A stretch of 59,572 nt of DNA from Verrucomicrobiia bacterium (GCA_011525685.1 WYBW01000060.1:1-59572); one strand, 5' to 3'; positions 18,166 to 28,475 are shown, counted from the stretch's first letter. Notes: a model not told the origin generated them from the sequence alone. A program made the numbers and translations.

Positions 18166-19887
18166 ATGAAGTTGTTCCTTTCAGTGCTGGCGTTGGGTGC
18201 CGCCGCCGCCGTGTTTGCCGCGCCGCCCAATGTCATTCTGATCGTGACGGACGATCAGGGTTACGGCGATCTGGCCTGCCACGGCAACGCGATGATTCGC
18301 ACGCCCAACCTCGACCGCCTGCACGCGCGTAGCGTGCGCTTCACGGATTTTCACGTGGATCCGACGTGTTCACCGACGCGCGCGGCGTTGCTCACGGGCC
18401 GTTACTCGACGCGCGCCGGGGCGTGGCACACGGTCATGGGCCGCTCGATCTTGTTCCGCGAGGAAATCACCCTGCCGGAAATCTTCGCCGCCAACGGTTA
18501 TCGCAACGGGATCTTCGGCAAGTGGCATCTGGGGGACAATTACCCTTCGCGCCCGCAGGATCGCGGCTTTCATCACGCCGTCATTCACGGCGGCGGCGGC
18601 ATTGGCCAGACGCCAGACCACTGGGGTAACGACTATTTCGACGACCATTATCTCGTCAACGGTGAGTGGCGGCCGTTTACGGGCTACTGCACGGACGTTT
18701 TCTTCAACGAGGCGATGCGCTTCATCGAAGCGTCGCGCGACCGGCCGTTCTTCGTTTATCTGCCCACGAACGTGCCGCACAGTCCCTACCGCGTGCCGGA
18801 GCGTTACCAGCGTCATTACCTCGAGCGCGGCGTGCCGCAACCGATGGCCGCGTTCTACGGCATGATCGAGAACTTGGATGAGAACGTCGGGCGCTTGCTG
18901 GACTGGCTCAAACAATCGGGGCTGGAAGACAACACCATCGTAATGTTCATGACCGACAACGGCACGGCCGCGGGCGCGGGCCGGGGGAAAGAAGACGCAA
19001 CAGGGTGGACAGGCTTCAACGCAGGGATGCGCGGCACGAAAGGCACGGCCTACGAAGGCGGGCATCGTGTGCCGTTCTTCATCCGCTGGCCCGCGGGCGG
19101 CATCGGCGGCGGACGCGACGTCGCGCGGCTCACTGCGCACTTCGATGTGCTACCCACGCTGGTGGAATTGTGCGGGCTGAAGTTCACCGCGAAGAATTCA
19201 CTCGATGGCCGCAGCCTGGTTCCGCTGATTAAGAATCCCGGAGCGGAATGGCTGGAGCGCACCTTGTTCGTCCACGTCCAGCGCGAGGAAATCCCACCCA
19301 AGTGGAGGGCCAGCGCCGTCCTGCGCGAACGCTGGCGATTGCAAAACGGCGCGGAGCTTTACGACCTGCGAGCCGATCCCGCGCAGGCCCGCGACGTGGC
19401 GGCGCGGCATCCCGAGGTGGTAACGGCGTTGCGCGCGGATTACGAGGCTTGGTGGAGCAGTCTCGAGCCGGCGTTCACGAACTACGGTTACATCGTGATC
19501 GGCTCGCCCCGGGAGAATCCAACACTGATCACGTGCATGGACTGGCACGCTTCAACCGTGCGGGAGATTCCCTGGGACCAATCGCAAGTCAATGCCATGC
19601 CCGCAGTCAATGGCTGGTGGATGCTCGACGTGGAACGCGCCGGTAAATACACCTTCACCCTGCGGCACAAACCGGCGGCGGCGAATTTCTCCCTGCAAGC
19701 CAGCACGGCGCGTGTGAGGCTGGGCGCGGTGGAAGCCACGTCACCGGTGCGCGAGGGGGCAACCTCCATCACGCTCACGCTCGATTTGCCAAAAGGTCCC
19801 GCCCGCCTCGACACAACGCTTTCCGATGAAGCCACCGGCGAATCGCGCAGCGCGTTTTTAGTCGAAATCGCCCGGCACGATCCCTAA
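18166..19887 (+). CDS. Secreted sulfatase 5 with C-terminal beta domain (573 aa)
   Basis: This is a formylglycine sulfatase with a signal peptide (MKLFLSVLALGAAAAVFA), metal pair D29-D30 in IVTDDQGYGD, C68-S-P-T-R followed by AALLTGRYSTRAG, GKWHLGDNYP and FMTDNGT. Beyond the sulfatase fold (to about residue 430) is an extra beta-rich region of ~140 residues (WWMLDVERAGKYTFTLRHKP) resembling a carbohydrate-binding sandwich. It starts 15 bp after sulfatase 4 and ends 13 bp before sulfatase 6, so it sits inside a tight operon. Confidence 0.93.
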   Translation: MKLFLSVLALGAAAAVFAAPPNVILIVTDDQGYGDLACHGNAMIRTPNLDRLHARSVRFTDFHVDPTCSPTRAALLTGRYSTRAGAWHTVMGRSILFREEITLPEIFAANGYRNGIFGKWHLGDNYPSRPQDRGFHHAVIHGGGGIGQTPDHWGNDYFDDHYLVNGEWRPFTGYCTDVFFNEAMRFIEASRDRPFFVYLPTNVPHSPYRVPERYQRHYLERGVPQPMAAFYGMIENLDENVGRLLDWLKQSGLEDNTIVMFMTDNGTAAGAGRGKEDATGWTGFNAGMRGTKGTAYEGGHRVPFFIRWPAGGIGGGRDVARLTAHFDVLPTLVELCGLKFTAKNSLDGRSLVPLIKNPGAEWLERTLFVHVQREEIPPKWRASAVLRERWRLQNGAELYDLRADPAQARDVAARHPEVVTALRADYEAWWSSLEPAFTNYGYIVIGSPRENPTLITCMDWHASTVREIPWDQSQVNAMPAVNGWWMLDVERAGKYTFTLRHKPAAANFSLQASTARVRLGAVEATSPVREGATSITLTLDLPKGPARLDTTLSDEATGESRSAFLVEIARHDP

Positions 19888-19900
19888 TCTGCTCCCGGCT

Positions 19901-21382
19901 ATGAAAGTCCTTGGCGCCCTTTTGACATCGCTGGTCTTTTTGCAGCCGGCGCTCGCGGCGGAGTCACGGCCAAACGTCCTCTTCCTCGCGATTGACGATT
20001 TGCGCAACGACCTGGGCGCGCTGGGAGTCGCTCACGCCCGGACGCCGCAGTTGGATTCCTTCGTCGAGACCGCGCGAGTGTTCAGTCATCATTACGTGCA
20101 AGTGCCGACCTGCGGCGCGTCACGGTGCGCGCTGTGGCGCGGACGGTATCCGACGTTGCCCGCGCACGTGGGCAACAACGCCATCCGCGACACGCACGGC
20201 ACATGGGCGGCACAGAGTCTGCCAGCGTTGTTCCGGCAGCATGGCTATCACACCTTGGCGCTGGGCAAGCTGACGCATTATCCAGGCGGTCGGACGGGCC
20301 AGGACTGGGCGGAAGGGGCGGAGGAATTGCCGGGCGCGTGGGAGCGAAGCTGGATTCCCGACGGGCCGTGGACAACCCCGCTGGCCATCATGCATGGTTA
20401 CGCCAACGGCGTCGCACGGCAGTCCGGCAAGTCGCCGCCTTGGGAAGCACACGACGGCACGGACGAGTCCTACCCCGACGCATGGGTCGCGGCCGAAGCG
20501 ATCAAGGCGCTCAAGGAATTGTCATCGCAAAAGCAACCCTGGTTTTTCGGCGTGGGCTTTTTCAAACCGCACCTGCCGTTCGCCGCGCCGAAGCGCTGGC
20601 ACGATTTGCATGCCATGGGCGTTCCTGATTTGAAACCGGAAACCGCCGCCAAACCGTCGTGGCCTTCCGGTTGGCATGGCAGCGGCGAGTTTCGCGGCAA
20701 CTACGGTCACGCAGGCCGCGATCCCGAAACTGATCCGGAGTACGCGCGACTCTTGCGCCGCGCCTGCGCGGCGAGCGTCAGCTACGTGGATGCACAGGTG
20801 GGCCGGGTAGTGGAGGCCCTTCGCGAAACCGGTTTGGATAGAAGCACCATCGTTGTGGTGTGGAGCGATCACGGCTTTCTGCTCGGCGAACACGCCATCT
20901 GGGGCAAGCACTGCCTGTACGAACAAGCGCTGCGTTCGCCGCTGATGATCCGGAATCCCGGACTCGCGCAACCGGGCAAGACCAGCGATGCCATTGTCGA
21001 AACCGTGGATCTTTTTCCCACGCTTGCCGATCTGTGTGATCTGCCCTCATCGGCGGAGTTGGATGGCCGAAGTTTGCGTCCGCAATTGAACGATCCCGCT
21101 GCGCCCTCAGCAAAGCCTGCGCACGGTTTCTGGAGCGGTGGCCAACGCACCGTGCGCACGGAACGCTGGCGGCTGATCGTCCAATCCAGCCGGGACGACG
21201 GCACCTCGCGGGTGGAACTGTTCGACTATCAGACCGATCCCGACGAGACGCGCAACCACGCCAGTGAACGACCTGAAATCGTCCGCGAAATGAGGGCGCG
21301 ACTGGAGCACGTGCCCCGGCCCGCGTCGGCTGCCGGCCAACCTGCATCGCGCCGGCCGAAGCAACCGGTTGATTCACCATGA
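19901..21382 (+). CDS. Secreted sulfatase 6, iduronate-2-sulfatase-like with CGASR motif (493 aa)
   Basis: It has a signal peptide (residues 1-20), metal pair D32-D33 in [10 protein letters not shown] and the modification motif C71-G-A-S-R with alanine where most have proline. Cys-x-Ala-x-Arg is a known permitted variant for formylglycine formation. GKLTHYPG and [11 protein letters not shown] place it in the iduronate-2-sulfatase-like branch with sulfatase 4. The C-terminus is proline/alanine-rich. The last codons overlap the ATG of sulfatase 7 by 4 bp, indicating translational coupling. Confidence 0.92.
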   Translation: MKVLGALLTSLVFLQPALAAESRPNVLFLAIDDLRNDLGALGVAHARTPQLDSFVETARVFSHHYVQVPTCGASRCALWRGRYPTLPAHVGNNAIRDTHGTWAAQSLPALFRQHGYHTLALGKLTHYPGGRTGQDWAEGAEELPGAWERSWIPDGPWTTPLAIMHGYANGVARQSGKSPPWEAHDGTDESYPDAWVAAEAIKALKELSSQKQPWFFGVGFFKPHLPFAAPKRWHDLHAMGVPDLKPETAAKPSWPSGWHGSGEFRGNYGHAGRDPETDPEYARLLRRACAASVSYVDAQVGRVVEALRETGLDRSTIVVVWSDHGFLLGEHAIWGKHCLYEQALRSPLMIRNPGLAQPGKTSDAIVETVDLFPTLADLCDLPSSAELDGRSLRPQLNDPAAPSAKPAHGFWSGGQRTVRTERWRLIVQSSRDDGTSRVELFDYQTDPDETRNHASERPEIVREMRARLEHVPRPASAAGQPASRRPKQPVDSP

Positions 21383-22878
21383 GCAGCCGGCTGTTCACCA
21401 TCCTGCTTGCGTTGACATGGTTCGCCGGAGTCAACCTCGTCACCGCTGCCGCATCGCGCCCCAACATTGTCATCCTCTACGCCGATGACATGGGTTACGG
21501 CGATCTGGCGATTCAGAATCCCGACTCGAAGATTCCGACGCCAAATCTCGACCGGCTGGCGCGCGAGGGAATGCGTTTCATGGACGCGCATAGTTCCTCC
21601 GGCGTCTGCACGCCCAGCCGGTATGCGCTGCTCACGGGACGGTTTCACTGGCGAAAATTCCATGGCATTGTCAACTCCTTCGACCCACCGGTGCTGGATG
21701 CGGACGAACTCACGCTGCCGGAAATGCTCAAGACCAAAGGCTATCGCACGGCCTGCATCGGCAAGTGGCATCTCGGCTGGAACTGGGAGGCGATCAAGAA
21801 GCCGGACGCGCGACCGGCAGATCCGAAAACAGGTTATGCGCCGGATGCGTTCGACTGGTCCAAACGCATCCCCGGCGGGCCGCTGGATCATGGCTTCGAT
21901 TATTACTTCGGCGACGACGTGCCGAATTTCCCGCCCTACACCTGGTTTGAAAACGATCGTGTCCTCATCGCACCGACCGAGCCGTTGACCATCACGCCGC
22001 AGACGGCGGAAGGAAATTGGGAAGCCCGCCCCGGCCCGATGGCGAGCGGCTGGGATTTTTACGCGGTCATTCCCAAGCTGACGGAGAAGGCCGTCGAGTG
22101 GATTGGCCGGCAGCGCGGACGGAAGGAGCCGTTTTTTCTGTATGTGCCGTTCAACTCGCCGCACGCGCCGATTGTTCCGTCGCCGGAGTTCGTGGGCAAA
22201 TCGCGGGCGGGCGGTTACGGCGACTTCATGGTGCAGACCGATGACAAGGTGGGCCGGATTCTGCGGGCGTTGGAGGAAAACGGCTTCGCCGGCAACACGC
22301 TGGTCATCTTCACGGCGGACAACGGCGCGGAGCACTACGCCTACGAACGCATCCGCAGGTACGGCCATCGCAGTTCCGGCCCGTTGCGCGGGATGAAGCG
22401 CGACCTGTGGGAGGGCGGCCATCGTGTGCCGTTCATCGTCCGCTGGCCGGGGGTGGTGAAGGCCGGCACGGTGAGCGACGCGCTGATCAGCCAGGTGGAC
22501 CTCATGGCAACGCTGGCGGCCGTGGTGGAAGCCACCTTGCCGGATGGCACCGCTCCCGACAGCTACAACCTGCTCCCCGTCTGGAAAGACAACTCGCCCA
22601 GCCCGCGCCGTAGCATCGTCCACAACACCAACAAGGGCGGTTACGCGGTGCGCCATGACAATTGGGTGCTCGTGGCCACAAAGACGGGCGGCGTGACCCG
22701 CGTGCCGGAATGGTTCGATGCGGACCATGGTTACGTCCGGCATGATCAGGCTGGCGAGCTTTACGATTTAAGCGCGGATCTGGCGCAGAAACACAACCTC
22801 TACGCTCAGCAACCGGAGAAGGTCGCCGAACTGACGGCGCTGCTGGAGCAAATTCGCGCCCAAGGCCAGGTGCGCTAA
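21379..22878 (+). CDS. Secreted sulfatase 7 (499 aa)
   Basis: This is a formylglycine sulfatase with a signal peptide (residues 1-25), metal pair D36-D37 in [11 protein letters not shown]77-T-P-S-R followed by [19 protein letters not shown] and FTADNGAE. The ATGA overlap with sulfatase 6 fixes the start. Features such as [19 protein letters not shown] and the long loop after GKWHLG resemble the GALNS-type arylsulfatases. It is fourth of five in the run. Its stop is followed after 37 bp by a ~250 bp repeat element that separates it from sulfatase 8. Confidence 0.93.
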   Translation: MSSRLFTILLALTWFAGVNLVTAAASRPNIVILYADDMGYGDLAIQNPDSKIPTPNLDRLAREGMRFMDAHSSSGVCTPSRYALLTGRFHWRKFHGIVNSFDPPVLDADELTLPEMLKTKGYRTACIGKWHLGWNWEAIKKPDARPADPKTGYAPDAFDWSKRIPGGPLDHGFDYYFGDDVPNFPPYTWFENDRVLIAPTEPLTITPQTAEGNWEARPGPMASGWDFYAVIPKLTEKAVEWIGRQRGRKEPFFLYVPFNSPHAPIVPSPEFVGKSRAGGYGDFMVQTDDKVGRILRALEENGFAGNTLVIFTADNGAEHYAYERIRRYGHRSSGPLRGMKRDLWEGGHRVPFIVRWPGVVKAGTVSDALISQVDLMATLAAVVEATLPDGTAPDSYNLLPVWKDNSPSPRRSIVHNTNKGGYAVRHDNWVLVATKTGGVTRVPEWFDADHGYVRHDQAGELYDLSADLAQKHNLYAQQPEKVAELTALLEQIRAQGQVR

Positions 22879-22915
22879 CGCTACCCTCGAATGAAGCTCT
22901 TGCATTCAGTCAAAC

Positions 22916-23162
22916 GGTTCTGCCCTGTTTTCGGTGGCGCCGAAGGTTGTTGGGAATCCGCGCGAGAATCTTCCCTCTCCCCTTCCGAAGGGGAGAAGGT
23001 CAGGGTGAGGGGTTTCCGTGGGTCTCGGAACCTTCGCCGGCATGGGACCAACACGCTGCCCCCTCACCCCGGCCCTCTCCCCCTCCGAGGGGGAGAGGGA
23101 GAACGCTTCGCCGGCAGAGGGAAAGCGAAACCTTTTGGTTTCACCGAAAACAGCGAAGAACC
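22916..23162. mobile_element. MITE-like element with terminal inverted repeats inside the sulfatase run
   Basis: CTGTTTTCGGTG (22925-22936) and CACCGAAAACAG (23142-23153) are perfect 12-bp inverted termini. They extend outward as GGTTCT...; over 21 bp there are 3 mismatches. The interior has two internal palindromes of CCCTCTCCCC/GGGGAGAAGG and CCCTCACCCC/GGGGGAGAGGG type. There is no coding capacity. Without it, sulfatases 7 and 8 would be only about 50 bp apart. The element supplies an open frame fused upstream of sulfatase 8 that is unlikely to be translated. Confidence 0.7.
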
Positions 23163-23172
23163 AATCCAACCG

Positions 23173-24543
23173 ATGTCGCCCGGCGTGAGGCATTGGGTGC
23201 AAACGGTCTGGATGGCTTTGACGCTGCTTTTGTGCTGCGACAGTTCCACTGCGGCGGAGAAACCAAACTTCCTGCTCATCTTCACCGACGACCACGGCTA
23301 CGGCGATGTCTCGACTTATGGCCCGTCGGACGTGCGCACACCGAACATTGACCGGCTGGCGGCGGAGGGGATGTTGTTCACAACCATGCGCGCGAACTGC
23401 ACCGTCTGTTCGCCTTCGCGCGCAGCGTTGTTGACAGGGCGTTATGCGGACCGGGTCGGTGTGCCGGGCGTCATCCGCACGCACCCGGAAAACTCGTGGG
23501 GCTACTTCGATCCAAAGGTGCCGACGTTGGCCGATGAATTGAAGCGCGCCGGTTATCACACCGCCATTGTGGGCAAATGGCATCTCGGTCTCGAATCGCC
23601 CAACACGCCCAACGAGCGCGGCTTTGATTTCTTCCACGGCTTCCTCGGCGACATGATGGACAGCTACACAGACCATCTGCGGCACGGAAACAATTACCTC
23701 CGCCACAACTCCGAAGTGATCGAGGCGAAAGGCCACGCGACCGACTTGTTTTCGGAATGGGCCGGCGCTTATCTGCGGGAACGCGCGCAGCGAAAAGACC
23801 AGCCGTTCTTCCTCTACCTCGCCTACAACGCGCCGCATTTCCCCATCGAACCGCCCGCCGACTGGCTCGGTCGCGTGAAGCAACGCGCACCAGAACTCGA
23901 CGAGAAACGCGCGAAGAACGTCGCCTTCGTCGAGCATCTGGATGACCGGATCGGGCGGGTGCTGGCGGTGTTGAAGGAAACCGGGCTGGACCGCAACACG
24001 CTGGTCGTGTTCACCGCCGACAACGGCGGTTCGCTGCCGCACGGGCAGAACAACGATCCCTGGCGCGATGGGAAACAAAGCCATTACGACGGCGGCCTGC
24101 GCGTGCCGTTCATGGCGCGCTGGCCGGAGCGGATTAAAGCCGGTTCGCGCAGCGAGTACGCCGGACTGGTGTTCGATCTGTTTCCCACGTTCCTCGAACT
24201 GGCCGGCCGCCCACGCGACGCCGACCTTGACGCGGTGAGTCTCGTGCCCGTGCTCACCGGCGGCACGATCACCACGCCGCGCGACTTGTATTTTGTCCGG
24301 CGCGAGGGCGGCAATTATGGCGGCAAGAGTTACGAGGCGATCATCCGCGGCGACTGGAAGCTCATGCAGAATGATCCGTTCCGTCCATTGGAACTCTACA
24401 ATCTCAAGGAAGATCCACAGGAACAGAACAACCTCGCTGCTGCCAGCCGGCAGAAGTTCAATGAACTCTTGCCGGCGTTGCGCGCGCACATTCAAAGAGG
24501 CGGGGCAGCGTCGTGGCAAAAGCCCGCGATCCAATCACCCTGA
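23173..24543 (+). CDS. Secreted sulfatase 8 (456 aa)
   Basis: This is a formylglycine sulfatase with a signal peptide (MSPGVRHWVQTVWMALTLLLCC), metal pair D39-D40 in IFTDDHGYGD, and C79-S-P-S-R with AALLTGRYADRVG. GKWHLGLES, FTADNGG and SHYDGGLRVPF follow. The frame is open back to 22891, but those 94 codons lie mostly in the MITE-like element, so the ATG at 23173 just before the signal peptide is chosen. It is fifth in the run. It resembles the common bacterial arylsulfatase type; substrate is unknown. Confidence 0.92.
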   Translation: MSPGVRHWVQTVWMALTLLLCCDSSTAAEKPNFLLIFTDDHGYGDVSTYGPSDVRTPNIDRLAAEGMLFTTMRANCTVCSPSRAALLTGRYADRVGVPGVIRTHPENSWGYFDPKVPTLADELKRAGYHTAIVGKWHLGLESPNTPNERGFDFFHGFLGDMMDSYTDHLRHGNNYLRHNSEVIEAKGHATDLFSEWAGAYLRERAQRKDQPFFLYLAYNAPHFPIEPPADWLGRVKQRAPELDEKRAKNVAFVEHLDDRIGRVLAVLKETGLDRNTLVVFTADNGGSLPHGQNNDPWRDGKQSHYDGGLRVPFMARWPERIKAGSRSEYAGLVFDLFPTFLELAGRPRDADLDAVSLVPVLTGGTITTPRDLYFVRREGGNYGGKSYEAIIRGDWKLMQNDPFRPLELYNLKEDPQEQNNLAAASRQKFNELLPALRAHIQRGGAASWQKPAIQSP

Positions 24544-24970
24544 ATCTGCCGCTCACTGCCTCTTTGGTTGGGCTGGCCATCTTGGCGGCTTGCCTTATCA
24601 GTTGGGGGGATGAACCAAAGCCTCCGTGGTGAGGGGAGAGCAGCAGGTCGAAGTCACGCTCCTGACGTGTTGCGGGCGCATCTATTTTCTCGCACGGGGA
24701 TCGCTGGGCAATGCGGTAGCGCAGACTTTTCCCGACGCGTCTGGAGATCGCGGATCTCCAATCCGCAGACGCTGCGAACCCTTGGCCGGCCAAGCCTTGC
24801 CTTGGCCAGCCGACTGGAAGTCGGCGATCCAGCAGGTTGGAAACCTGCGCTACGCCAGGAAGCTCGGCCGGCAATAAAATGAAGTGCGCCTGCGCACTGT
24901 TGCGATGGCAAATTCGACTCGACTTTTCCCAACACGCACGCTGTTCTCTCGCCCAAGACTTCATTTACCC
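24544..24970. other. Intergenic region carrying a MITE copy
   Basis: The only structure I can define is the 216-bp inverted-repeat element at 24675-24890, listed separately. The remaining bases (24544-24674 and 24891-24970) show no gene or convincing promoter. Confidence 0.5.
24675..24890. mobile_element. MITE-like element, copy A (216 bp)
   Basis: It begins GGCGCATCTATTTTCTCGC and ends GGCAATAAAATGAAGTGCGCC, an imperfect terminal inverted repeat. Its interior is a string of small palindromes: GCGGATCTCCAATCCGC, GCCGACTGGAAGTCGGC and CAGGTTGGAAACCTG. Read in reverse complement, the element at 59362-59572 shows the same order of motifs over nearly its whole length, so the two are copies of one non-coding mobile repeat. 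Confidence 0.8.
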
Positions 24971-26254
24971 ATGAAAGCGCAAATGTCACCCCTCTTGTTG
25001 GCAAGCCTCCTGTTAAGCGAATTCTTAATCGCCGACCAGGCGGGTCGCCTTTATCCCGAAAACGAGCTTCATGCCCGGCCCGCCGTGCGCGTCACCGTCG
25101 GCCTGCGCGATGCGGACATCGTGGGGACCGACAACCGCGCGTTGCAGGCGGCGGTGGATTACGTCGGCAATCTGGGCGGTGGCGTGGTGCAGATCGGCCC
25201 GGGCGAGTATCTGATGCGTGACTCGCTCCATCTGCGCAGCCGCGTCACGGTCCGCGGCGCCGGTGAGCGAACGGTGTTGAAGAAGCACCGTGAATATCGT
25301 TCAGCGCTGGCGGCGGATGGCGATTTCGGCGAGGCGGCCATCACGGTGGCCGATACGAACGGATTCGCCGTTGGCCGCGGCGTTTATGTGGCCTCGAAAT
25401 CCCAGCGTAATTTCCACGGTGTCTGCGCCACCATTCTCAATGCCCGGAGCAATTACTTCACCCTCACGCGCCCGATGAACGCGGACATCATGGTGGCCGA
25501 CGGGGGATTCGCCGCGACGGTTTTCCCGGTCATCAGCGGCTACAACATTCAGGACGCGCGCGTGGAACACCTGACCGTGGACGGCAACCGCGCCGAGAAT
25601 CCGACCCAGGTGGACGGCTGTCGCACGGCCGGCATTTTCCTTTATCGCGGGGATCATTGCGTCATCGCCAACTGTATCGTGCGCGACTACAACGGCGATG
25701 GGATCAGCTTCCAGCAATCGAACGACGTGAAGGTGGAGAGTTGCGTCGTCGAGCGTTGCGCGGGTTTCGGGCTGCATCCCGGCAGCGGGTCGCAGCGGCC
25801 CTCGGTGACAAACTGCCGCGCCGTGGGGAACGACAGCGACGGTTTTTTCTTCTGCTGGCGCGTGCGCGGCGGCGTGGCGGAAGGCAACTGGCTGGAGAAC
25901 AACGGCGGCTACGGCATGTCCATCGGCCACAAGGACAGCGACAATTTCGTCCGGAAGAATGCGATCATTGGGAACCGGCGGGGCGGCGTCTATTGGCGCG
26001 CGGAGAGCGAGCCGATGGCGGCGCACCGGATCACGTTCGAGGAAAACATCGTCTCCGATAATGAAGGCTGGGGGTTGTTCGTGGATGGCGCCACCCAAGG
26101 CACGATCATCCGCCGCAACACCATCGAAGACACCGGCAAAGGGAGGCAAAAGATCGGTGTCCGCCTCGGGAAACAGGTTGGCCACGTGATCCTGGAGGGA
26201 AACAGCGTGAAGGCTGAGACTGACGTGCGGGACGACCGACCGCGGCAGCCATGA
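24971..26254 (+). CDS. Secreted right-handed beta-helix protein, pectate-lyase-like (427 aa)
   Basis: The predicted signal peptide (MKAQMSPLLLASLLLSEFLIA) is followed by the usual lead-in of polysaccharide lyase/epimerase beta-helices: DNRALQAAVDYVGNLGGGVVQIGPGEY. From about residue 190 onwards are repeated turns of ~22 residues rich in N, G and V (ANCIVRDYNGDGISFQQSNDV and similar). This predicts a parallel beta-helix that binds or cleaves polysaccharide. No catalytic residues can be assigned by eye. It lies between the sulfatase run and the GH172-type gene, which fits a glycan-processing locus. The start at 24971 was chosen over 24884 because it begins the signal peptide. Confidence 0.85.
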   Translation: MKAQMSPLLLASLLLSEFLIADQAGRLYPENELHARPAVRVTVGLRDADIVGTDNRALQAAVDYVGNLGGGVVQIGPGEYLMRDSLHLRSRVTVRGAGERTVLKKHREYRSALAADGDFGEAAITVADTNGFAVGRGVYVASKSQRNFHGVCATILNARSNYFTLTRPMNADIMVADGGFAATVFPVISGYNIQDARVEHLTVDGNRAENPTQVDGCRTAGIFLYRGDHCVIANCIVRDYNGDGISFQQSNDVKVESCVVERCAGFGLHPGSGSQRPSVTNCRAVGNDSDGFFFCWRVRGGVAEGNWLENNGGYGMSIGHKDSDNFVRKNAIIGNRRGGVYWRAESEPMAAHRITFEENIVSDNEGWGLFVDGATQGTIIRRNTIEDTGKGRQKIGVRLGKQVGHVILEGNSVKAETDVRDDRPRQP

Positions 26255-26321
26255 TCTCCGACTTTGACAGCGATCATTTCGATGCGCTGGAGTCGGTTCC
26301 GCGGGAGTTCGCCGCAACCGG

Positions 26322-28475
26322 TCAAGGACGCGGAATCAACTGGAGGTAATCCAGGCCGAACATGTGGCGTCGGATGGCTTTCTCATTTGAGCCTGCAATC
26401 TGGACCTGCAACCGGTTGGCGCCGGCGGGCAGTTGAAAGGTGCCGAGCACCAGGGCATCGTGCGCCACCACCTCGTGGTAGCGGTCAAATCTGCGAGGCG
26501 GACTGTCGTTGACCGACACGGCCACGACGCCGTAGTCGTTGGCCTTGGTCAGATTGGCCACGACCTCGTAGTTTCCCGCCTTGCTCACCTCGAATTCCAA
26601 CTCCAGGCGATCCCCGACCTTGGCGTCGCGCCACCAGACCTGGGAATCGTTACTCCAACGGTGCTCCGGAAGATCCTGGATCTCCAAAATGCCGCCGGTC
26701 ATCTGCAACTTTTTCAAGCTCTCGCCTTCGAGGGCGTTCGGTGCCCGAAAGACTTCCACCACGTCCGACCGCACCAGCGCCACGGGCAGCGCCGCCGTTT
26801 CGGGATCGGGCCTCACGTTCCAGGTCGCTCCCGGCCGGGCATACCAGAGCGCGGTTGGCGCGAAATTCACGACCGTCCGGTGCCAATGCCAAAGTTCCAT
26901 GTCAAACTTCAACGAGCGGGTGAAGGGAATCGCGTCCAGCGACCGGTAGCGGCTGTTCACCGAGAATCCCGGCCGGAAATTGCCGGCCCCGGAAGGTTGC
27001 GTGTGGAACGGCGCTTGGAAGAACTCCGGCCGACACCACGCGTAACCATAGTAGTCTTCCGTGCCCGTGCCAAAATGCGATGGGAACGACTCACCGTCCA
27101 CGTAGATCTTCTCGTCCCCTTCGCCCCACCAGGCCGCTGCCCCATTGAAAATCGCCAGCGTATCTCCGACGTACACGCCCTTGCCCTCCACCGTGACGTA
27201 ATTGACGTCAAACGCACCGTCGCCTGGACGGGACGCTTCCGGGCGAAACGACGGCGCTTTGGTCTTCTGATGCCATGAGGCGTGGAAATACATGGATCGT
27301 TCATCCCAATTCCAGTTGCCCACCTTCGCCTTCCCCTGAGCCACGTTGACGGGTTCGCTGGCCAGGTTGATCAAGCTGATTTTACATTCGCGCTGGAAGG
27401 GCATGATCCACCGGCAGCGCATCTGACCGTCGGCCGTCACCTCGGTGTACCACGTGCGGTGCGGAGCGGACCGATAGCCGCGTCCGAAGAAATCACCGAC
27501 CGGGCACCAGACCGTGCGTTGGCCATCGAAGCTGATCTCCAGAATCGTTGAGCGCAGCGCCTGCGGCTGGTTCTCCGCCTGGAGGTTGATGGCCAGTTCG
27601 CGCATGGCGCCGGGCCGGTTGACAGTCACCGTGCGCGTCTTCCCGGCTTCGAGCGGGCCGTCAAACGTCACTTCAGTCAAGTCGTTCACCTTTCCCGTCG
27701 TCGGCTCGAGCAGGCGTGCCTGCGCCGCGTTGATTGCCTCCCGATGGGTTCCCAGTTGCTTCATCGAAAAAGATTCGACCGATGTCCCGTCCACATAAGT
27801 CCGGTAGTTGATTTGATAGTACAAGGCCTCGCCGCGATGCGCGCCAGGGTCAATGGGAACATCCGTTTCGTAAGTAATCCTGCAATGGCGCGCATAAGGA
27901 ATGGGCAGATAGAGATTATGTCCGCGTTGCCCGTACTGCGTCTCGGGTGATACGCCTTGCGAAAGCGGTCCGCGGCAAAGTGCCCCACCGTCCAGGATGC
28001 TGGAGATCGGGCCGGCAATCACCGGTTCGGGTTGGTGATCGAGATAGAATCGCAGCGTGCCATCGGAGAACGGTTGCATGCCTTTTTCTCCTTGCGGACC
28101 GTGCCAGGTCGCCCAGAACCGGACCACGGCGCCCGGACCCTGGGCATCCATCAACACATACTCCTTGCGCCCCCCGGACCGCTCCTCCACGCGAACGAAG
28201 TGGCTGCGATCCATGTTGGCGAACCAGCCCGGTTGGTCGGGTGCGACCGAGGCGCGATCGTAACTGCTGGCCTGGCGGCACGTGTACGCCGGATTGGGAA
28301 ATCGCGCCAGCACATCACGGTCGGTCATCTCGTCCAGGAGCGACGCGAAAGTAACGGTTTGCGCCCGTAAGGGGACAATCCCGCCGTAGAACAAGATCAA
28401 ACTCAAGAATACTGGTGCGAGCTTGCTGGTTGAAGTCCGGTTGCCCGTGTCGAATGTCTCCCGTGGCGAGTTCAT
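26322..28475 (-). CDS. Secreted GH172/DUF2961 family glycoside hydrolase-like protein (717 aa)
   Basis: After a hydrophobic leader (VFLSLILFYGGIVPLRAQ) the protein matches the DUF2961 family, now GH172. Features are the N-terminal FASLLDEMTDRDVLARFPNP, ARFPNPAYTCRQASSYDRAS, DAQGPGAVVRFWATW and the later GTEDYYGYAWC block. Known GH172 members are jelly-roll enzymes acting on fructofuranosides or D-arabinofuranosides. The C-terminal ~150 residues form an extra beta domain (NYEVVANLTKANDYGVVAVSV). It is transcribed divergently from sulfatase 9 with starts about 100 bp apart, so the pair may share regulation. Family is firm; substrate is inferred only broadly as furanosides. Confidence 0.86.
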   Translation of the reverse strand: MNSPRETFDTGNRTSTSKLAPVFLSLILFYGGIVPLRAQTVTFASLLDEMTDRDVLARFPNPAYTCRQASSYDRASVAPDQPGWFANMDRSHFVRVEERSGGRKEYVLMDAQGPGAVVRFWATWHGPQGEKGMQPFSDGTLRFYLDHQPEPVIAGPISSILDGGALCRGPLSQGVSPETQYGQRGHNLYLPIPYARHCRITYETDVPIDPGAHRGEALYYQINYRTYVDGTSVESFSMKQLGTHREAINAAQARLLEPTTGKVNDLTEVTFDGPLEAGKTRTVTVNRPGAMRELAINLQAENQPQALRSTILEISFDGQRTVWCPVGDFFGRGYRSAPHRTWYTEVTADGQMRCRWIMPFQRECKISLINLASEPVNVAQGKAKVGNWNWDERSMYFHASWHQKTKAPSFRPEASRPGDGAFDVNYVTVEGKGVYVGDTLAIFNGAAAWWGEGDEKIYVDGESFPSHFGTGTEDYYGYAWCRPEFFQAPFHTQPSGAGNFRPGFSVNSRYRSLDAIPFTRSLKFDMELWHWHRTVVNFAPTALWYARPGATWNVRPDPETAALPVALVRSDVVEVFRAPNALEGESLKKLQMTGGILEIQDLPEHRWSNDSQVWWRDAKVGDRLELEFEVSKAGNYEVVANLTKANDYGVVAVSVNDSPPRRFDRYHEVVAHDALVLGTFQLPAGANRLQVQIAGSNEKAIRRHMFGLDYLQLIPRP

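Noticed and set aside
22891..23172. N-terminal extension of sulfatase 8
   Set aside because: The codons lie mainly in the MITE-like element and precede a good signal peptide.
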